Origin: Altericroceibacterium endophyticum
Lineage (GTDB): Bacteria > Pseudomonadota > Alphaproteobacteria > Sphingomonadales > Sphingomonadaceae
Direction of reading: 5' to 3'
DNA: 64,000 bases
Assembly: GCF_009827595.1 (NCBI RefSeq)
Contig: NZ_WTYT01000002.1
Span: forward strand, 1 to 64,000
Part shown: one piece after another, positions 36,346-45,205 of the stretch
Layout of the letters: each line of letters opens with the position of its first letter
How positions within the stretch are numbered: the first letter of the stretch is position 1
Translations under genes and position numbers: made by a program
Notes under the pieces: generated by a model
Told to the model about the DNA's origin: nothing
Databases searched by the model: none
What the model saw: the letters and a program-made list of their open reading frames with translations, nothing else

Positions 36346-36574
36346 TTAGCGCCACCAGGAAGGGCTTTCGCCGCAAAACCAGACAACTTATCGTGCCACA
36401 AAAAATGCGAATGCCGATCCCGACATCCCCTTGAGTGCGCTATTTGCGAGGCCGAAGAATGAGGTGCTCGTGCGTTTCGGGACAGGTTGGCCGCTTAGCC
36501 CGACCTGATGCTCTCACCGGAGCCGCGGGTCTGAAATCTCGCGCGGTGCTGTTTCAATAATCTCTGTAAAACAT
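36346..36574. other. Intergenic stretch without recognisable gene
   Basis: This stretch between the integrase remnant and the terminator of the DUF885 operon has no frame with family resemblance on either strand. It is probably the eroded junction of the island. Confidence 0.4.
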
Positions 36575-36617
36575 GGGCGGGGCCGGTTTCGCTGCGTGCA
36601 GCAACCGGGCCCCGCCC
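36575..36617 (-). terminator. Terminator of the DUF3830-DUF885 operon
   Basis: GGGCGGGGCCGGTT (36575-36588) pairs with AACCGGGCCCCGCCC (36603-36617) with a single bulge. On the reverse strand it is followed by ATGTTTTAC. It lies just past the DUF885 stop. Confidence 0.75.
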
Positions 36618-36624
36618 CATTTCG

Positions 36625-38307
36625 TCATTCTTCCTGCATCAAGGTCCAGGGGACGATGCCTTCGTCAAGGATGCTTTTGAAGACTTCAGGCAGCGGCGCT
36701 TCCTTGCCTTCCAGCTGGAGCAAATGGGTGCGGCGGGCGATTTGTTCGTCCAGCATTTGCTTGCCGATGATATAGCTGGTGCCATAGCCGGGCTGACGCA
36801 GATAGAGCAGCTGTTCAAAACCGACGAGATCGGATTCGGGATCAGCCCAGCCGCGCGGGGTCCATTTGGAGTGGAAAATGCCCGCTTCCTTCAGCGTCAT
36901 CTCATTCGCCTGAACGTGGAGCGAGGCGATACCGCGTGCCGCGCGGTTGGCGAGCATGATCCAGACCAGCTCCCGCGCACGCGGTGCGTCTTCATACAGG
37001 CCCGCCTGCAGCATCAGTTCTTCAAAACCCGTGGCCAGACCTTCTGAGCGGAAGGAATAGATGTTGTAGAGCGGTGGCACCTGACGGATCGCAGACACCT
37101 CCGGATCATGCTTCAAGCGCGCCAGTTCGGGCCAGTGAATGTCATGCGAATAGAGCGGCCATGGGTCGAGCGCGGTCACATGATAGAAGAACACCCGCTT
37201 TTCAGGCGGAATATAGCTCAGCGTCTGCGCCTCGAGCGCGGCCCGGTAATAGGGTTTGTCCGGCAGGAAACCGGAATCGATGACGAAATCGATGAATTCG
37301 CTCATCTTGGCTTTGGCAAAGGCGTTATAGGCTGCCGGATCATCCAGCGCTTCGAGCTGGGGCAAATCGCGGTTGCGCCATTCCTCCAATGCCAAAGCGG
37401 CCAGCGAACGGTCCAGCTCGCGCTGAAGCAGCGTAAGCTGCTCATCCCAATCATAGGGCACCAGCTGGACATGCTTCATATACCAGTCGTAATTTTCACG
37501 CCCCAACCCCGACGGGCCGGTCTTGGACGGTGCCTGCGCCTTGACCCAGGCGGAGAAATCCCGGCTGGCATCGCGCGCCGCGATCACGGCGTCTTTCAAT
37601 GATGCCGGGGCGCCATCAAGCGTCGCGACCTTGGTCCCTTCTACCGTCCGCATTTCCAGCGGACCATTCGCCAGCTCATCCAGCGCCGCAGCCTGCCCGT
37701 TGAAGGCACGCGAACCATATTGCCACAAATCCCGCGCATTGCCGTCCGCGAGATAGGTCCGCGCATCGTCCAGCAAGACCGGAACAGTACGCAGCCGCGC
37801 TTCCAGTTCGGCAGCATCCTGTGCCGACAGCGGATAGTCATATGCAAACAGATCGATCACGTCGGCCGAAGGGCCTTCATGCGCGGGAACGTCGCTTTCC
37901 TCGGCAAAGACGGTCGCAAAATAGGAGGGGTCACGGCCCCATGGACGCGCCACGCGCAGATCGAAATCGAGACCATTCATCTCCGCTTCGATTAATTGCG
38001 CATCGGCCTGATCGCGCTTGCTCCACCCGCTCCTTTCCAATGCGGAAAGGCGCGCGCGCATCGCGGCCAGGCCTTCGGCCTGACGCTCAAGCGCCGCAGC
38101 GCTGAAATCAGGCACGCCCTGCTTACGCTCGGGCGCGGCGACCTGGCGCCAGTCGGCAAATAGGTCGGCCAGTGCCTGCGGCGTCTTTTCCTGCATCATC
38201 ATTGTGTCACCTGTGCTTGGCGCAGCGATCGCGGGTTGAAGCGCGGCCGATGAAAGCAGCACCGCCGCGAAAGCCGATATGCGCATAGTTGGTTTTAACA
38301 TTTTCAT
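36625..38307 (-). CDS. DUF885 secreted protein, divergent metallopeptidase-like
   Basis: This is a 560-residue exported protein (signal ending PAIAAP) of the DUF885 superfamily, which is helical and related to carboxypeptidase-like metallopeptidases. The C-terminal part FRSEGLATGFEELMLQAGLY, RAARGIASLHVQAN and QPGYGTSYIIGK follows the family pattern. The usual HExxPGH zinc motif is missing: the corresponding place reads HWPELARLKHDP. Its ATG overlaps the aminotransferase stop (ATGA), so it ends a five-gene operon. It may be a peptidase with changed metal site, or non-catalytic. Confidence 0.85.
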   Translation of the reverse strand: MKMLKPTMRISAFAAVLLSSAALQPAIAAPSTGDTMMMQEKTPQALADLFADWRQVAAPERKQGVPDFSAAALERQAEGLAAMRARLSALERSGWSKRDQADAQLIEAEMNGLDFDLRVARPWGRDPSYFATVFAEESDVPAHEGPSADVIDLFAYDYPLSAQDAAELEARLRTVPVLLDDARTYLADGNARDLWQYGSRAFNGQAAALDELANGPLEMRTVEGTKVATLDGAPASLKDAVIAARDASRDFSAWVKAQAPSKTGPSGLGRENYDWYMKHVQLVPYDWDEQLTLLQRELDRSLAALALEEWRNRDLPQLEALDDPAAYNAFAKAKMSEFIDFVIDSGFLPDKPYYRAALEAQTLSYIPPEKRVFFYHVTALDPWPLYSHDIHWPELARLKHDPEVSAIRQVPPLYNIYSFRSEGLATGFEELMLQAGLYEDAPRARELVWIMLANRAARGIASLHVQANEMTLKEAGIFHSKWTPRGWADPESDLVGFEQLLYLRQPGYGTSYIIGKQMLDEQIARRTHLLQLEGKEAPLPEVFKSILDEGIVPWTLMQEE

Positions 38308-39494
38308 GCGTCCTGTTTCCTCTCCGCAGCGCTATTGGTGAACACGGCCTTCATGGCGGTTACGGCTTTCTGAATCCGGGGCAGCGGTTCCGACCCGAAA
38401 CAAATGCGCAGATAATCCTTGCCCGTCTCGCCATAGAAGCTTCCCGCTTCGACCACCACATGGGCCTCTTCCAGAATACGGACCGCCAGATCGGAGGAGC
38501 TCATACCCGTGCCTGAAATATCGGCCCAGATATAGATCGTCGCTTGCGGAGTGGCGCATTCGACACCCGGCATATCGGCGAGCGCGGCAACGGTCACATC
38601 GCGCTTTTCCTTATCCAGTGCCAGCAGGCCCTTCATGGCCGCCCCCCCGTCCTGCAAGGCCGCCAGACCGCCATATTGGACGAAGGGATTAATGTGGGTC
38701 ACATCATTCGCGGTGATTTTCAACATCGCCTGCAGCAACGGCTTGGGCGCCGTCGCATAACCCAGACGCCAGCCATCCATCGCGTAAGCCTTGGTAAAGG
38801 CGAATAGCGAAATCGTCCGCTCGGCCATGCCGGGCAGCGTCGCGATGCTGATATGCTCGCCTTCGTAGAGGATCTCTTCATAGACTTCGTCAGAGATGAC
38901 CAGCAGGTCATGCTCGATCGCCAGCTTTGCCAGACCTTCCAGTTCGTCACGTTCATAGACGCGCCCCGTCGGGTTGCAGGGGTTGATCAGCATGATCGCC
39001 CGCGTCCGATCGGTGATCTGCGGGCGGATCAGATCCGGGTTGATGCGGAATTCGTTTTCCTGATCCAGCGGGGCCGTGACGACGGTGCCACCGGCGAGCT
39101 CCACCTTGCCCACATGCTGCGGGTAATAGGGTTCAAGCAGGATAACCTCATCACCCGGATCAATCGTCGCCATGATCGCAGCGAAGGAGCCATGGGTCAG
39201 GCCGTTGGTAACGAGAATATCCGACGCACTGGCTTCGATACCATTTTGATTGCGCAGCTTTGCCGCCAGCGCTTCCCGGAAGGACGGCTCCCCCTGAAGA
39301 TCGGAATAATGGACATGGCCGGCAGCCATTGCCTCCACGGCGGCCTGCTTGATCATTGCCGGAGTATCTTCGCAGGGGCGGCCAAACTCCATGTGATAGA
39401 GATCGATTCCCTGCGCTTCGAGCTTCAGCCCCTTTTCATACATGCCAAAGCTCTTGGGGGTGCCTTCCGTAATCCGGCGTGCAGGTGCAATCAT
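38304..39494 (-). CDS. Pyridoxal-phosphate-dependent aminotransferase, class I
   Basis: This is a 396-residue fold-type I enzyme: HYSDLQGEPSFREALA at about 75, TNGLTHGSFAAIMA at about 105, LINPCNPTGRVY at about 165, ISDEVYEEI at about 195, and the PLP lysine in LFAFTKAYAMDGWRLGY at about 230. It is cytosolic. It moves an amino group from an amino acid to a 2-oxo acid; the amino acid is unknown. It overlaps both neighbours by 4 bases in a tightly coupled operon. Confidence 0.94.
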   Translation of the reverse strand: MIAPARRITEGTPKSFGMYEKGLKLEAQGIDLYHMEFGRPCEDTPAMIKQAAVEAMAAGHVHYSDLQGEPSFREALAAKLRNQNGIEASASDILVTNGLTHGSFAAIMATIDPGDEVILLEPYYPQHVGKVELAGGTVVTAPLDQENEFRINPDLIRPQITDRTRAIMLINPCNPTGRVYERDELEGLAKLAIEHDLLVISDEVYEEILYEGEHISIATLPGMAERTISLFAFTKAYAMDGWRLGYATAPKPLLQAMLKITANDVTHINPFVQYGGLAALQDGGAAMKGLLALDKEKRDVTVAALADMPGVECATPQATIYIWADISGTGMSSSDLAVRILEEAHVVVEAGSFYGETGKDYLRICFGSEPLPRIQKAVTAMKAVFTNSAAERKQDA

Positions 39495-40417
39495 AATTGG
39501 TTCTCCAGGGGCATGCTGGTTTCAGTTTCAGCTTCTGCCTTGGCCGCGGCCGCAGCTTTGCGGCGCAGCCAGGCAACGGCGGGAATGCCCACGAGCATTC
39601 CCATGAATGTATTGATGATCATCGGCAGAGACATGTCACTGCGATGTAGGATCGATACCGCGACGAAAATGGCGGTCGCTTCCTGACGGACGATATGTTC
39701 CATCATCAGCGCGATCGTTTCCGGTCGGCGCAGCCCGCTAAGGCGCGAAATGCCCCATGCCAGCGCCAGATTGCTGACATTCATCAACAGCACCACGCCC
39801 ATTACCACACCGAAGGAACTGGCAATGGTCGACCATTGCTGAACCACGATCAGCAGGAAGATCGCCACCAGCAGGCTGGTCGAAGCGCTCTTTACATAGC
39901 GGCGGATCCAATCGGCCCGGATACTGCCCGCAAAACGGCGGACGATCATGCCTGAAGCCACCGGAAACATGGTCACGGTGAGGATCTTCGAAAAGGAATC
40001 GCTCATCGGAATATCCATCGCAGCGCTCTTCCCGAAGATAAATTGCAGCGCGAAAGACGCGATGAAGGGCAGCGTGAAGATATAGACGAAGCTGACAAAC
40101 AGACTGAGCGACATGGACAGGGCAACATTGCCCTTCGCCAGATCGGTCATCAAATTGGACAGGATTCCGCCCGGACAAGTCGCCAGCAGGATCAACCCCA
40201 TAGCCAGCGCCGGGGTCGGCGCGAGGGTGAGCGCATAGAAAGTACCGATCAGCGGCACCAGCACCATCATGCTGAAACAGCCGAGGATAAAGCCGCGCGA
40301 ATGGACGCCTATCTTGCGAAAGTCATTCAGTTCGAGGCCTAGCCCCATGGAGAACATGATGAACCAGAGGGACAGCGGAAGCAGCCAGTTGTCGACTATG
40401 TCAAAAAACACCACCAT
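39491..40417 (-). CDS. Bile acid:sodium symporter (BASS) family transporter
   Basis: A 308-residue inner-membrane protein with about ten helices. Family marks are MFSMGLGLELNDFRKIG at about 20, LLATCPGGILSNLMTDLAKGN at about 75, and EHIVRQEATAIFVAV at about 250. BASS proteins move organic anions with sodium. In this operon it may import or export a keto acid or amino-acid-like product. It overlaps the aminotransferase by 4 bases and lies 22 bases after the FAD oxidoreductase. Confidence 0.92.
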   Translation of the reverse strand: MVVFFDIVDNWLLPLSLWFIMFSMGLGLELNDFRKIGVHSRGFILGCFSMMVLVPLIGTFYALTLAPTPALAMGLILLATCPGGILSNLMTDLAKGNVALSMSLSLFVSFVYIFTLPFIASFALQFIFGKSAAMDIPMSDSFSKILTVTMFPVASGMIVRRFAGSIRADWIRRYVKSASTSLLVAIFLLIVVQQWSTIASSFGVVMGVVLLMNVSNLALAWGISRLSGLRRPETIALMMEHIVRQEATAIFVAVSILHRSDMSLPMIINTFMGMLVGIPAVAWLRRKAAAAAKAEAETETSMPLENQL

Positions 40418-40439
40418 GTCAGACTGAACCCTCTTTTCG

Positions 40440-41747
40440 CTAAAGCCTCAGCTTCTGCTTGATACGTTTCACGGCCCGCGCGCCGGACATCATCAGTGAT
40501 GGCACATAGCGCGCGATGAAATAGCCCGATATTCGCTTCGGCGGCTGCGGCGTGATCAGCGGAGTGGCCGAGCTGTCGGTCAACAGCTTCGCCACTTCAC
40601 GACCGATCAGCGTGTTGATGCCGATACCGCGACCATTGCAGGCCTGAATGGCGATCATGTCCTGATCCGGAGAGACGATACGCGGCAGCATATCACTGTT
40701 GACCTGCCCAATGCCGCGCCAGATGTAATCCAGCTTTACCGGTTCATAATGCGTCAGAATGGCGCGCAAACGCTCATTCACTCTTTCGGTGAGCACCGCG
40801 TCGCTTGGATCACCATTTGCCGGGAAGGCCGTGATCAGGCGATTGCCATCGGCATAGCGCAGGGAAAAGACATCGGTTTCGAGATCGGTCAGCGCCTGCC
40901 CTTCGGGCAGAATTGACGCGCGCATGGCGTCGCTCACCGGATTGGTCGCCACTTCGATTACCGGCAGGGGCAAGGTCGTGCCGGCCAGTTTTTTATGCAG
41001 GGGGTTGTTGCCGCCGTTGGCCGCGAGCAGGATCTTGCCCGCACGCAATTCGCCATTCGGGGTGCGCGCGATCCACTCCGCACCGTCACGCACGATCGAA
41101 AGCGCAGGCGTGTTTTCAAAAATGGTTGCGCCGTTTTTCACCGCCTGTGCGGCCAGTCCTCTCGCGAAAGCCAGCGGATCGACGGAACCGCCGCTGCGAT
41201 CAAGCAGCGCAGCACTGTAACCGCGGCACCCTGTGAGCGCTTCGAACTCGTGCCCGTCCAGCAGCTTCAGATCATGGCGGTACGGCACCCATTGCCGCTT
41301 CACCTCAGCCAGATCATGCTGCCCATTGCGGGAGGCCGATGGTGCGACAAAGCCGCTATTGCGCGCGTCACAATCAATGCCCAGATCATTGATCAGACCG
41401 AACAGATAGTTTCCGCTTTCCGCGATCATCCGCAGCAATCCATCGCCGCGTTCAGCCCCCAGCTTAGCCAACACCTGGCTCGGCGTGGTGCGCACCAGCT
41501 GCGGCGCGATCACGCCCGCACTGGCAACAGCCGCGCCCGAGCCAATCGTCGCGGCTTCGACCACCGCAACCTTGGCCCCAGCCTTGCTGAGATGCAGAGC
41601 GCTGGACATACCGGCCAGACCGCCACCAATAATCGCAATATCGGTGCGCAGGCTTTCCCCAAGCGCAGCATGTGCCGCAAGTTCAGGAGCGATAGCTGCC
41701 CATAACGGGCGATTGGAGCTGTGCTCTGCAGCCGGTCGGTCGGCCAT
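40440..41747 (-). CDS. FAD-dependent amino-acid oxidoreductase (DadA/DAO family)
   Basis: A 435-residue flavoprotein. The Rossmann motif is DIAIIGGGLAGMSSALHLS at about 36, followed by VVEAATIGSGAAVASAG. The C-terminal FAD segment is RGIGQVNSDMLPRI and CNGRGIGINTLIGREVA. Relatives oxidise D-amino acids, sarcosine, proline-like or gamma-glutamyl amines. Start ATG 41747 is preferred because it overlaps the DUF3830 stop as TGATG; an ATG 30 bases upstream is in frame. The substrate is unknown. Confidence 0.9.
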   Translation of the reverse strand: MADRPAAEHSSNRPLWAAIAPELAAHAALGESLRTDIAIIGGGLAGMSSALHLSKAGAKVAVVEAATIGSGAAVASAGVIAPQLVRTTPSQVLAKLGAERGDGLLRMIAESGNYLFGLINDLGIDCDARNSGFVAPSASRNGQHDLAEVKRQWVPYRHDLKLLDGHEFEALTGCRGYSAALLDRSGGSVDPLAFARGLAAQAVKNGATIFENTPALSIVRDGAEWIARTPNGELRAGKILLAANGGNNPLHKKLAGTTLPLPVIEVATNPVSDAMRASILPEGQALTDLETDVFSLRYADGNRLITAFPANGDPSDAVLTERVNERLRAILTHYEPVKLDYIWRGIGQVNSDMLPRIVSPDQDMIAIQACNGRGIGINTLIGREVAKLLTDSSATPLITPQPPKRISGYFIARYVPSLMMSGARAVKRIKQKLRL

Positions 41748-42232
41748 CAATTGTGGCGCGAAATCGAGATTGAGCAATTTCCGTTGCGGCGAATAGCCGA
41801 GCAGCCCTGCGCCAGCTTTTCGCGGTCTTCATCAAGAACGCGCGCGCAGACACTGCCCATTATCCAGCCCATCGGCATCAGCAGACGGCCGCCATCACCA
41901 TAAAACACGCCGACATCAAGCAGATCGAACGGCGGACCATCACGCCACGTACCCTGCGGCGCACAGACGAGTGCAATGTCGCCAGCGCGTGGATAGCTGG
42001 TGGCGTTCTCGCTGGGAATATCGCCCATATTATAGGCAGGCAGTGCAGCGGCGCCGTCGATCGGGATGGAGATTTCAGGACCGGTCCACATCGCGTGAAC
42101 GGCATTGAAAGCGCTGCCTGAGGCGGCCAGATCCCACAGCAGCTGGGCATTGTTGGGCGCAGCGGAATCGAGCAATTCCGCCCGGACATTCAGGCCGGAC
42201 TGCTCTTCAGCGAAAGTAACGATACGTGTCAT
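41747..42232 (-). CDS. DUF3830 protein (cyclophilin-like fold)
   Basis: A 161-residue cytosolic protein. AELLDSAAPNNAQLLWDL at about 18, HAMWTGPEISIPI at about 45, and DGGRLLMPMGWIMGS at about 115 match the DUF3830 family, whose known structures have a cyclophilin-like beta-barrel but no proven activity. ATG 42232 opens the operon. The 17-bp operator lies 39 bases upstream, within the promoter. Position ahead of an oxidoreductase and a transporter suggests a catabolic role, perhaps acting on a peptide or lactam-type intermediate (inference). Confidence 0.85.
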   Translation of the reverse strand: MTRIVTFAEEQSGLNVRAELLDSAAPNNAQLLWDLAASGSAFNAVHAMWTGPEISIPIDGAAALPAYNMGDIPSENATSYPRAGDIALVCAPQGTWRDGPPFDLLDVGVFYGDGGRLLMPMGWIMGSVCARVLDEDREKLAQGCSAIRRNGNCSISISRHN

Positions 42233-42270
42233 CTGGCCTGGAGCCCCCCGATTGCCTGAATTTAGGTGAG

Positions 42271-42306
42271 AAATCACGCGATATTGGTTGCTATCTCTTC
42301 TGTCAA
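42271..42306 (-). promoter_or_regulatory. Promoter and MarR-type operator of the DUF3830 operon
   Basis: On the reverse strand TTGACA (42306-42301), a 17-base spacer and TATCGC form the promoter. The operator CCAATATCGCGTGATTT (42287-42271) covers the -10. It matches the sites at 44532-44548 and 53060-53076. Confidence 0.75.
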
Positions 42307-42343
42307 GGGAGCGCCGCAGCGCCCCCTCCCCTGCAAGAGCAGC

Positions 42344-44491
42344 TTACTGCTTTTCTGGCTGCAACACGCTGTCAAAGAAGTCGGCCAGTTTGTGAAAGGC
42401 GAAACGCGTAGTCGGCAGATCATGCGCATCCCATGCGTGGCCCACGCCGGGCAGCGATACTATGTTGAAATCCTTGCCCTGCTGGATCATTTTCTGGGCC
42501 AGTGCCATCGTATCGGCATAAAGCACCACCTGATCCTTCGTACCTTGAATGATCGTCAGCGGATCGGCGAGCCCTGCACTTTGATAATAAGCTGACTGGT
42601 CCTGAAAGCGCTCCGGGAAATCATCGCCTTCAGCCGCGCCCATGATCCATTCCTGCTCGGGATAGGCATGGAAGACATTCGTTGCAGGCGCACCCGCAAC
42701 CCCGGCGGCGTAGAAACCCGGCTTCTTGAAGAGCGACATCAGCGTCATCAGACCGCCATAGCTGGAGCCCCAGATTCCGATCCGGTCGGGGTCCGCTATA
42801 CCGATATCGACCATATGCTGTGCCGCATCCTGAATATCGTTGATATCCAGTTCGCCATAGGAATGGAGCATCGGCGCATTCCATTCGCTGCCCCGGCCAA
42901 AGCTGCCGCGAATTTCAGGCTGGACGATGATATATCCGCGCGACACCAGGTTCTGATCCAGCCCCCAGGTCGGATGGGCCACACGCCCGCCCCACTGGTT
43001 GCGCAGACCGTCCGAATAGACCGACCCCACGATTACGGGATAGCGGCGCTCAGGATCGAAATCAGGCGGCAGCATGACCCGCGCCCTCAGCGGCGCGCCA
43101 TCGACATGGCTGGTATAATCGACATAGTCGACCTGCGCCCACTGGACCGCATCGAAGGCAGGCAGCGGGGAATGGGTGACGGCAGCCATCGCGCCCTGCC
43201 CATCCGTTTTCCCGACATAAAGTTCCGGCGGAGTCTGATCATCGCTGAAGCGATCCGCATAATGGTCGAAATCCGGCCCAAATACCGGCTCATGCGTGCC
43301 GGGACGTGGCAGAATGGGCGTAACAGCCCCATTGCCCGAAGCGGCAACCCGGTACCAATTGCGGTTTTCCATCCCATCGCGGGAGGATTCAAAGTAGATT
43401 GCGCGGTCGTCACGATCGAACCGGAAAGACGCCACTTCCCATTCGCCTTCGGTAATCGCCAGCGGCTCCTGCATCGGCCCGGCGATCCGATACAGATGAT
43501 TATACCCATCATCGTCGAGCAGCGTGATCAGCCCCTTCCCATCGGCCGCCCAGACCGTCTGCCAGTCGGGCCGAATCTGGGTATCATCGTGATTGCGATA
43601 AAAAGCTGTGCGCTTGCCGCTGGCCAGATCATACACATCGATCGCGCGATCCTTGATCGTCAGATCGCTGCTGTCGAGCAACAGGCGCGAACCATCGGGA
43701 GAAAGGCCAATGCTCCACACCTGATCCTGCTCGTCATCCCGCTCCACCAGCGCAGCCTTGCCGCTCACGGCATCAAGCGTGCCGACATGATAGCCGATAT
43801 TGTACGCATCACCCGGGAAGGCGCGCGACACGACATCGCGATGCGGCTCGCCATCGGCATCATAGGCAATTTCCACTTGCCGCGTTTGCCGCATATCGCT
43901 GAGCAGATAGGCGAGCTTGCTGGCGCTTGCTGCCCATTCATAGCTTTGAACGGAGATTTTGGCTTCGGTCGGCACCGCCAGATGCGCGGCCTTGCCCACA
44001 CCATCGGCAAGCCACAGACCCTCGCTGGACACAAAGGCGAGGTGGCGTCCATCAGATGACAGTGCCAGCTGCGCCGCCCCGGCGGGCGCGCCGGCTACTT
44101 TCTGCAATTCGCCACCGGATGAACGGCGATACAGCGCGCCGTCGAGCACCAGAGCGAGCGAGCCATCGGCGAGAAAAGCGACTTCGCTGACCCCGGCCGA
44201 GCCGCTTGCGGCCTGATCGCTGAGCGCGGTGAGGCGGGTCTTCGTGCCGGATTTGACGTCATAGAGCCAGATGTCGCGGAAGGGTTCGCCCGCGTCATTC
44301 CATAGGAATGCCAGCGCGGTGCCATCCTGGTTCCAGGCATAACCTTCCGGCGTGGTACCGGTGATGCTGGGATTGCTGTAAAGCGCGTCGATCGACAGAT
44401 GCTGCGCCGATGCCGGCAGAGCGCCGAGCAGACACAGCCCCGACCCGAGACTGCTTACAAGAACGCTTTTCTTCACAAAATCCAGCATCAT
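42344..44491 (-). CDS. S9-family dipeptidyl-peptidase IV-like serine peptidase
   Basis: An exported enzyme of about 715 residues. After the signal peptide (ends ASAQ) comes a beta-propeller with WD40-like blades (WNQDGTALAFLW, SSDGRHLAFVS). The alpha/beta-hydrolase domain has nucleophile Ser in GIWGSSYGG (about residue 575) and catalytic His in LPGVGHAWD. Such enzymes remove Xaa-Pro or similar dipeptides from peptide N-termini. Start ATG 44491 or 44488 follows GAGG; ATG 44500 is also in frame. It is divergent from marR with a shared operator. Confidence 0.93.
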   Translation of the reverse strand: MMLDFVKKSVLVSSLGSGLCLLGALPASAQHLSIDALYSNPSITGTTPEGYAWNQDGTALAFLWNDAGEPFRDIWLYDVKSGTKTRLTALSDQAASGSAGVSEVAFLADGSLALVLDGALYRRSSGGELQKVAGAPAGAAQLALSSDGRHLAFVSSEGLWLADGVGKAAHLAVPTEAKISVQSYEWAASASKLAYLLSDMRQTRQVEIAYDADGEPHRDVVSRAFPGDAYNIGYHVGTLDAVSGKAALVERDDEQDQVWSIGLSPDGSRLLLDSSDLTIKDRAIDVYDLASGKRTAFYRNHDDTQIRPDWQTVWAADGKGLITLLDDDGYNHLYRIAGPMQEPLAITEGEWEVASFRFDRDDRAIYFESSRDGMENRNWYRVAASGNGAVTPILPRPGTHEPVFGPDFDHYADRFSDDQTPPELYVGKTDGQGAMAAVTHSPLPAFDAVQWAQVDYVDYTSHVDGAPLRARVMLPPDFDPERRYPVIVGSVYSDGLRNQWGGRVAHPTWGLDQNLVSRGYIIVQPEIRGSFGRGSEWNAPMLHSYGELDINDIQDAAQHMVDIGIADPDRIGIWGSSYGGLMTLMSLFKKPGFYAAGVAGAPATNVFHAYPEQEWIMGAAEGDDFPERFQDQSAYYQSAGLADPLTIIQGTKDQVVLYADTMALAQKMIQQGKDFNIVSLPGVGHAWDAHDLPTTRFAFHKLADFFDSVLQPEKQ

Positions 44492-44531
44492 ATACCTCAT
44501 CTGACTTGCGGGCCGTTTCCGGAATATATAA

Positions 44532-44561
44532 CCATTATCACGTGATTTCGAATATTGTAAA
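44532..44561 (-). promoter_or_regulatory. Promoter and MarR-type operator between the S9 peptidase and marR genes
   Basis: CCATTATCACGTGATTT (44532-44548) contains the perfect palindrome ATCACGTGAT. On the reverse strand TTTACA (44561-44556), a 16-base spacer and GATAAT (44539-44534) form the peptidase promoter, so the operator overlaps the -10. The site also precedes marR, allowing autoregulation. Confidence 0.75.
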
Positions 44562-44610
44562 CCGCTCTGCCGAGGCATTCGCGCACTTGGCCAAGGACTA
44601 AATTTCAGCC

Positions 44611-45135
44611 ATGAAGATTAATGAGCTTATCTCCGCCGACCGGAAAGAAATGAGAGCGATTGCAATGTCGAAAGCAATTTACGATCCCGGAGAAGCCGGC
44701 TTCAAACTGGCCAGATCTCCATTCTACCTCATGGCGCATGCTGATCACAAATATCATGATGATATGGATGCAGTGCTGGCGAAGCGTGGCATGTCCAAAT
44801 CCATCTATCGGATCATGACGGTTCTGCGTGAAACGGAACCCGCCAGTATCGGCGAAATTACCGAGGATGCTCTGCTGAAGCGTTCGACGGTTAGCCGGAT
44901 AGTCGACAGGATGCTGGAAAGCGGCTTCGTCGTTACCGCCCCGGCGGAAGAAGACGCGCGGATCACCCAGGTCAGCCTGACCGAAGCGGGCCATGCGCAA
45001 TTGCGTGAGATGACCCCGATCATCAACCGGCAATTTGTCCGCGCGACACAGGGCATTGCAGAGGAAGAACTGGCCCAATTGGTCAAGACGCTGCAAAAGA
45101 TCGGCGAGAATCTGAGCAAATCCCCGATCGAATAA
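44611..45135 (+). CDS. MarR-family transcriptional regulator
   Basis: A 174-residue winged-helix repressor. The DNA-binding part includes IGEITEDALLKRSTVSRIVDRMLESGFV and the wing APAEEDARITQVSLTEAG at about residues 85-130, with dimerisation helices on either side. It is the only regulator in this region. Its promoter carries the 17-bp operator, also found before the DUF3830 operon and the M24 operon, so it is the prime candidate to control all three. The start is ATG 44611; the ribosome-binding site is weak. Confidence 0.93.
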   Translation: MKINELISADRKEMRAIAMSKAIYDPGEAGFKLARSPFYLMAHADHKYHDDMDAVLAKRGMSKSIYRIMTVLRETEPASIGEITEDALLKRSTVSRIVDRMLESGFVVTAPAEEDARITQVSLTEAGHAQLREMTPIINRQFVRATQGIAEEELAQLVKTLQKIGENLSKSPIE

Positions 45136-45153
45136 GTCGGTCGGACAGAAAAA

Positions 45154-45182
45154 GGGGGATGACCGCTCAGGCAGCCTCCCCC
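45154..45182. terminator. Hairpin between marR and the M20 peptidase gene
   Basis: GGGGGA (45154-45159) pairs with TCCCCC (45177-45182), with an A-run on the left and ATTTCC on the right. It could terminate both convergent genes. Confidence 0.55.
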
Positions 45183-45205
45183 ATTTCCACATCAGAGTAA
45201 TATCC

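Noticed and set aside
42668-44059. Long forward frame across the S9 peptidase gene
   Set aside because: It is antisense to a gene with clear catalytic motifs and has no recognisable domain.
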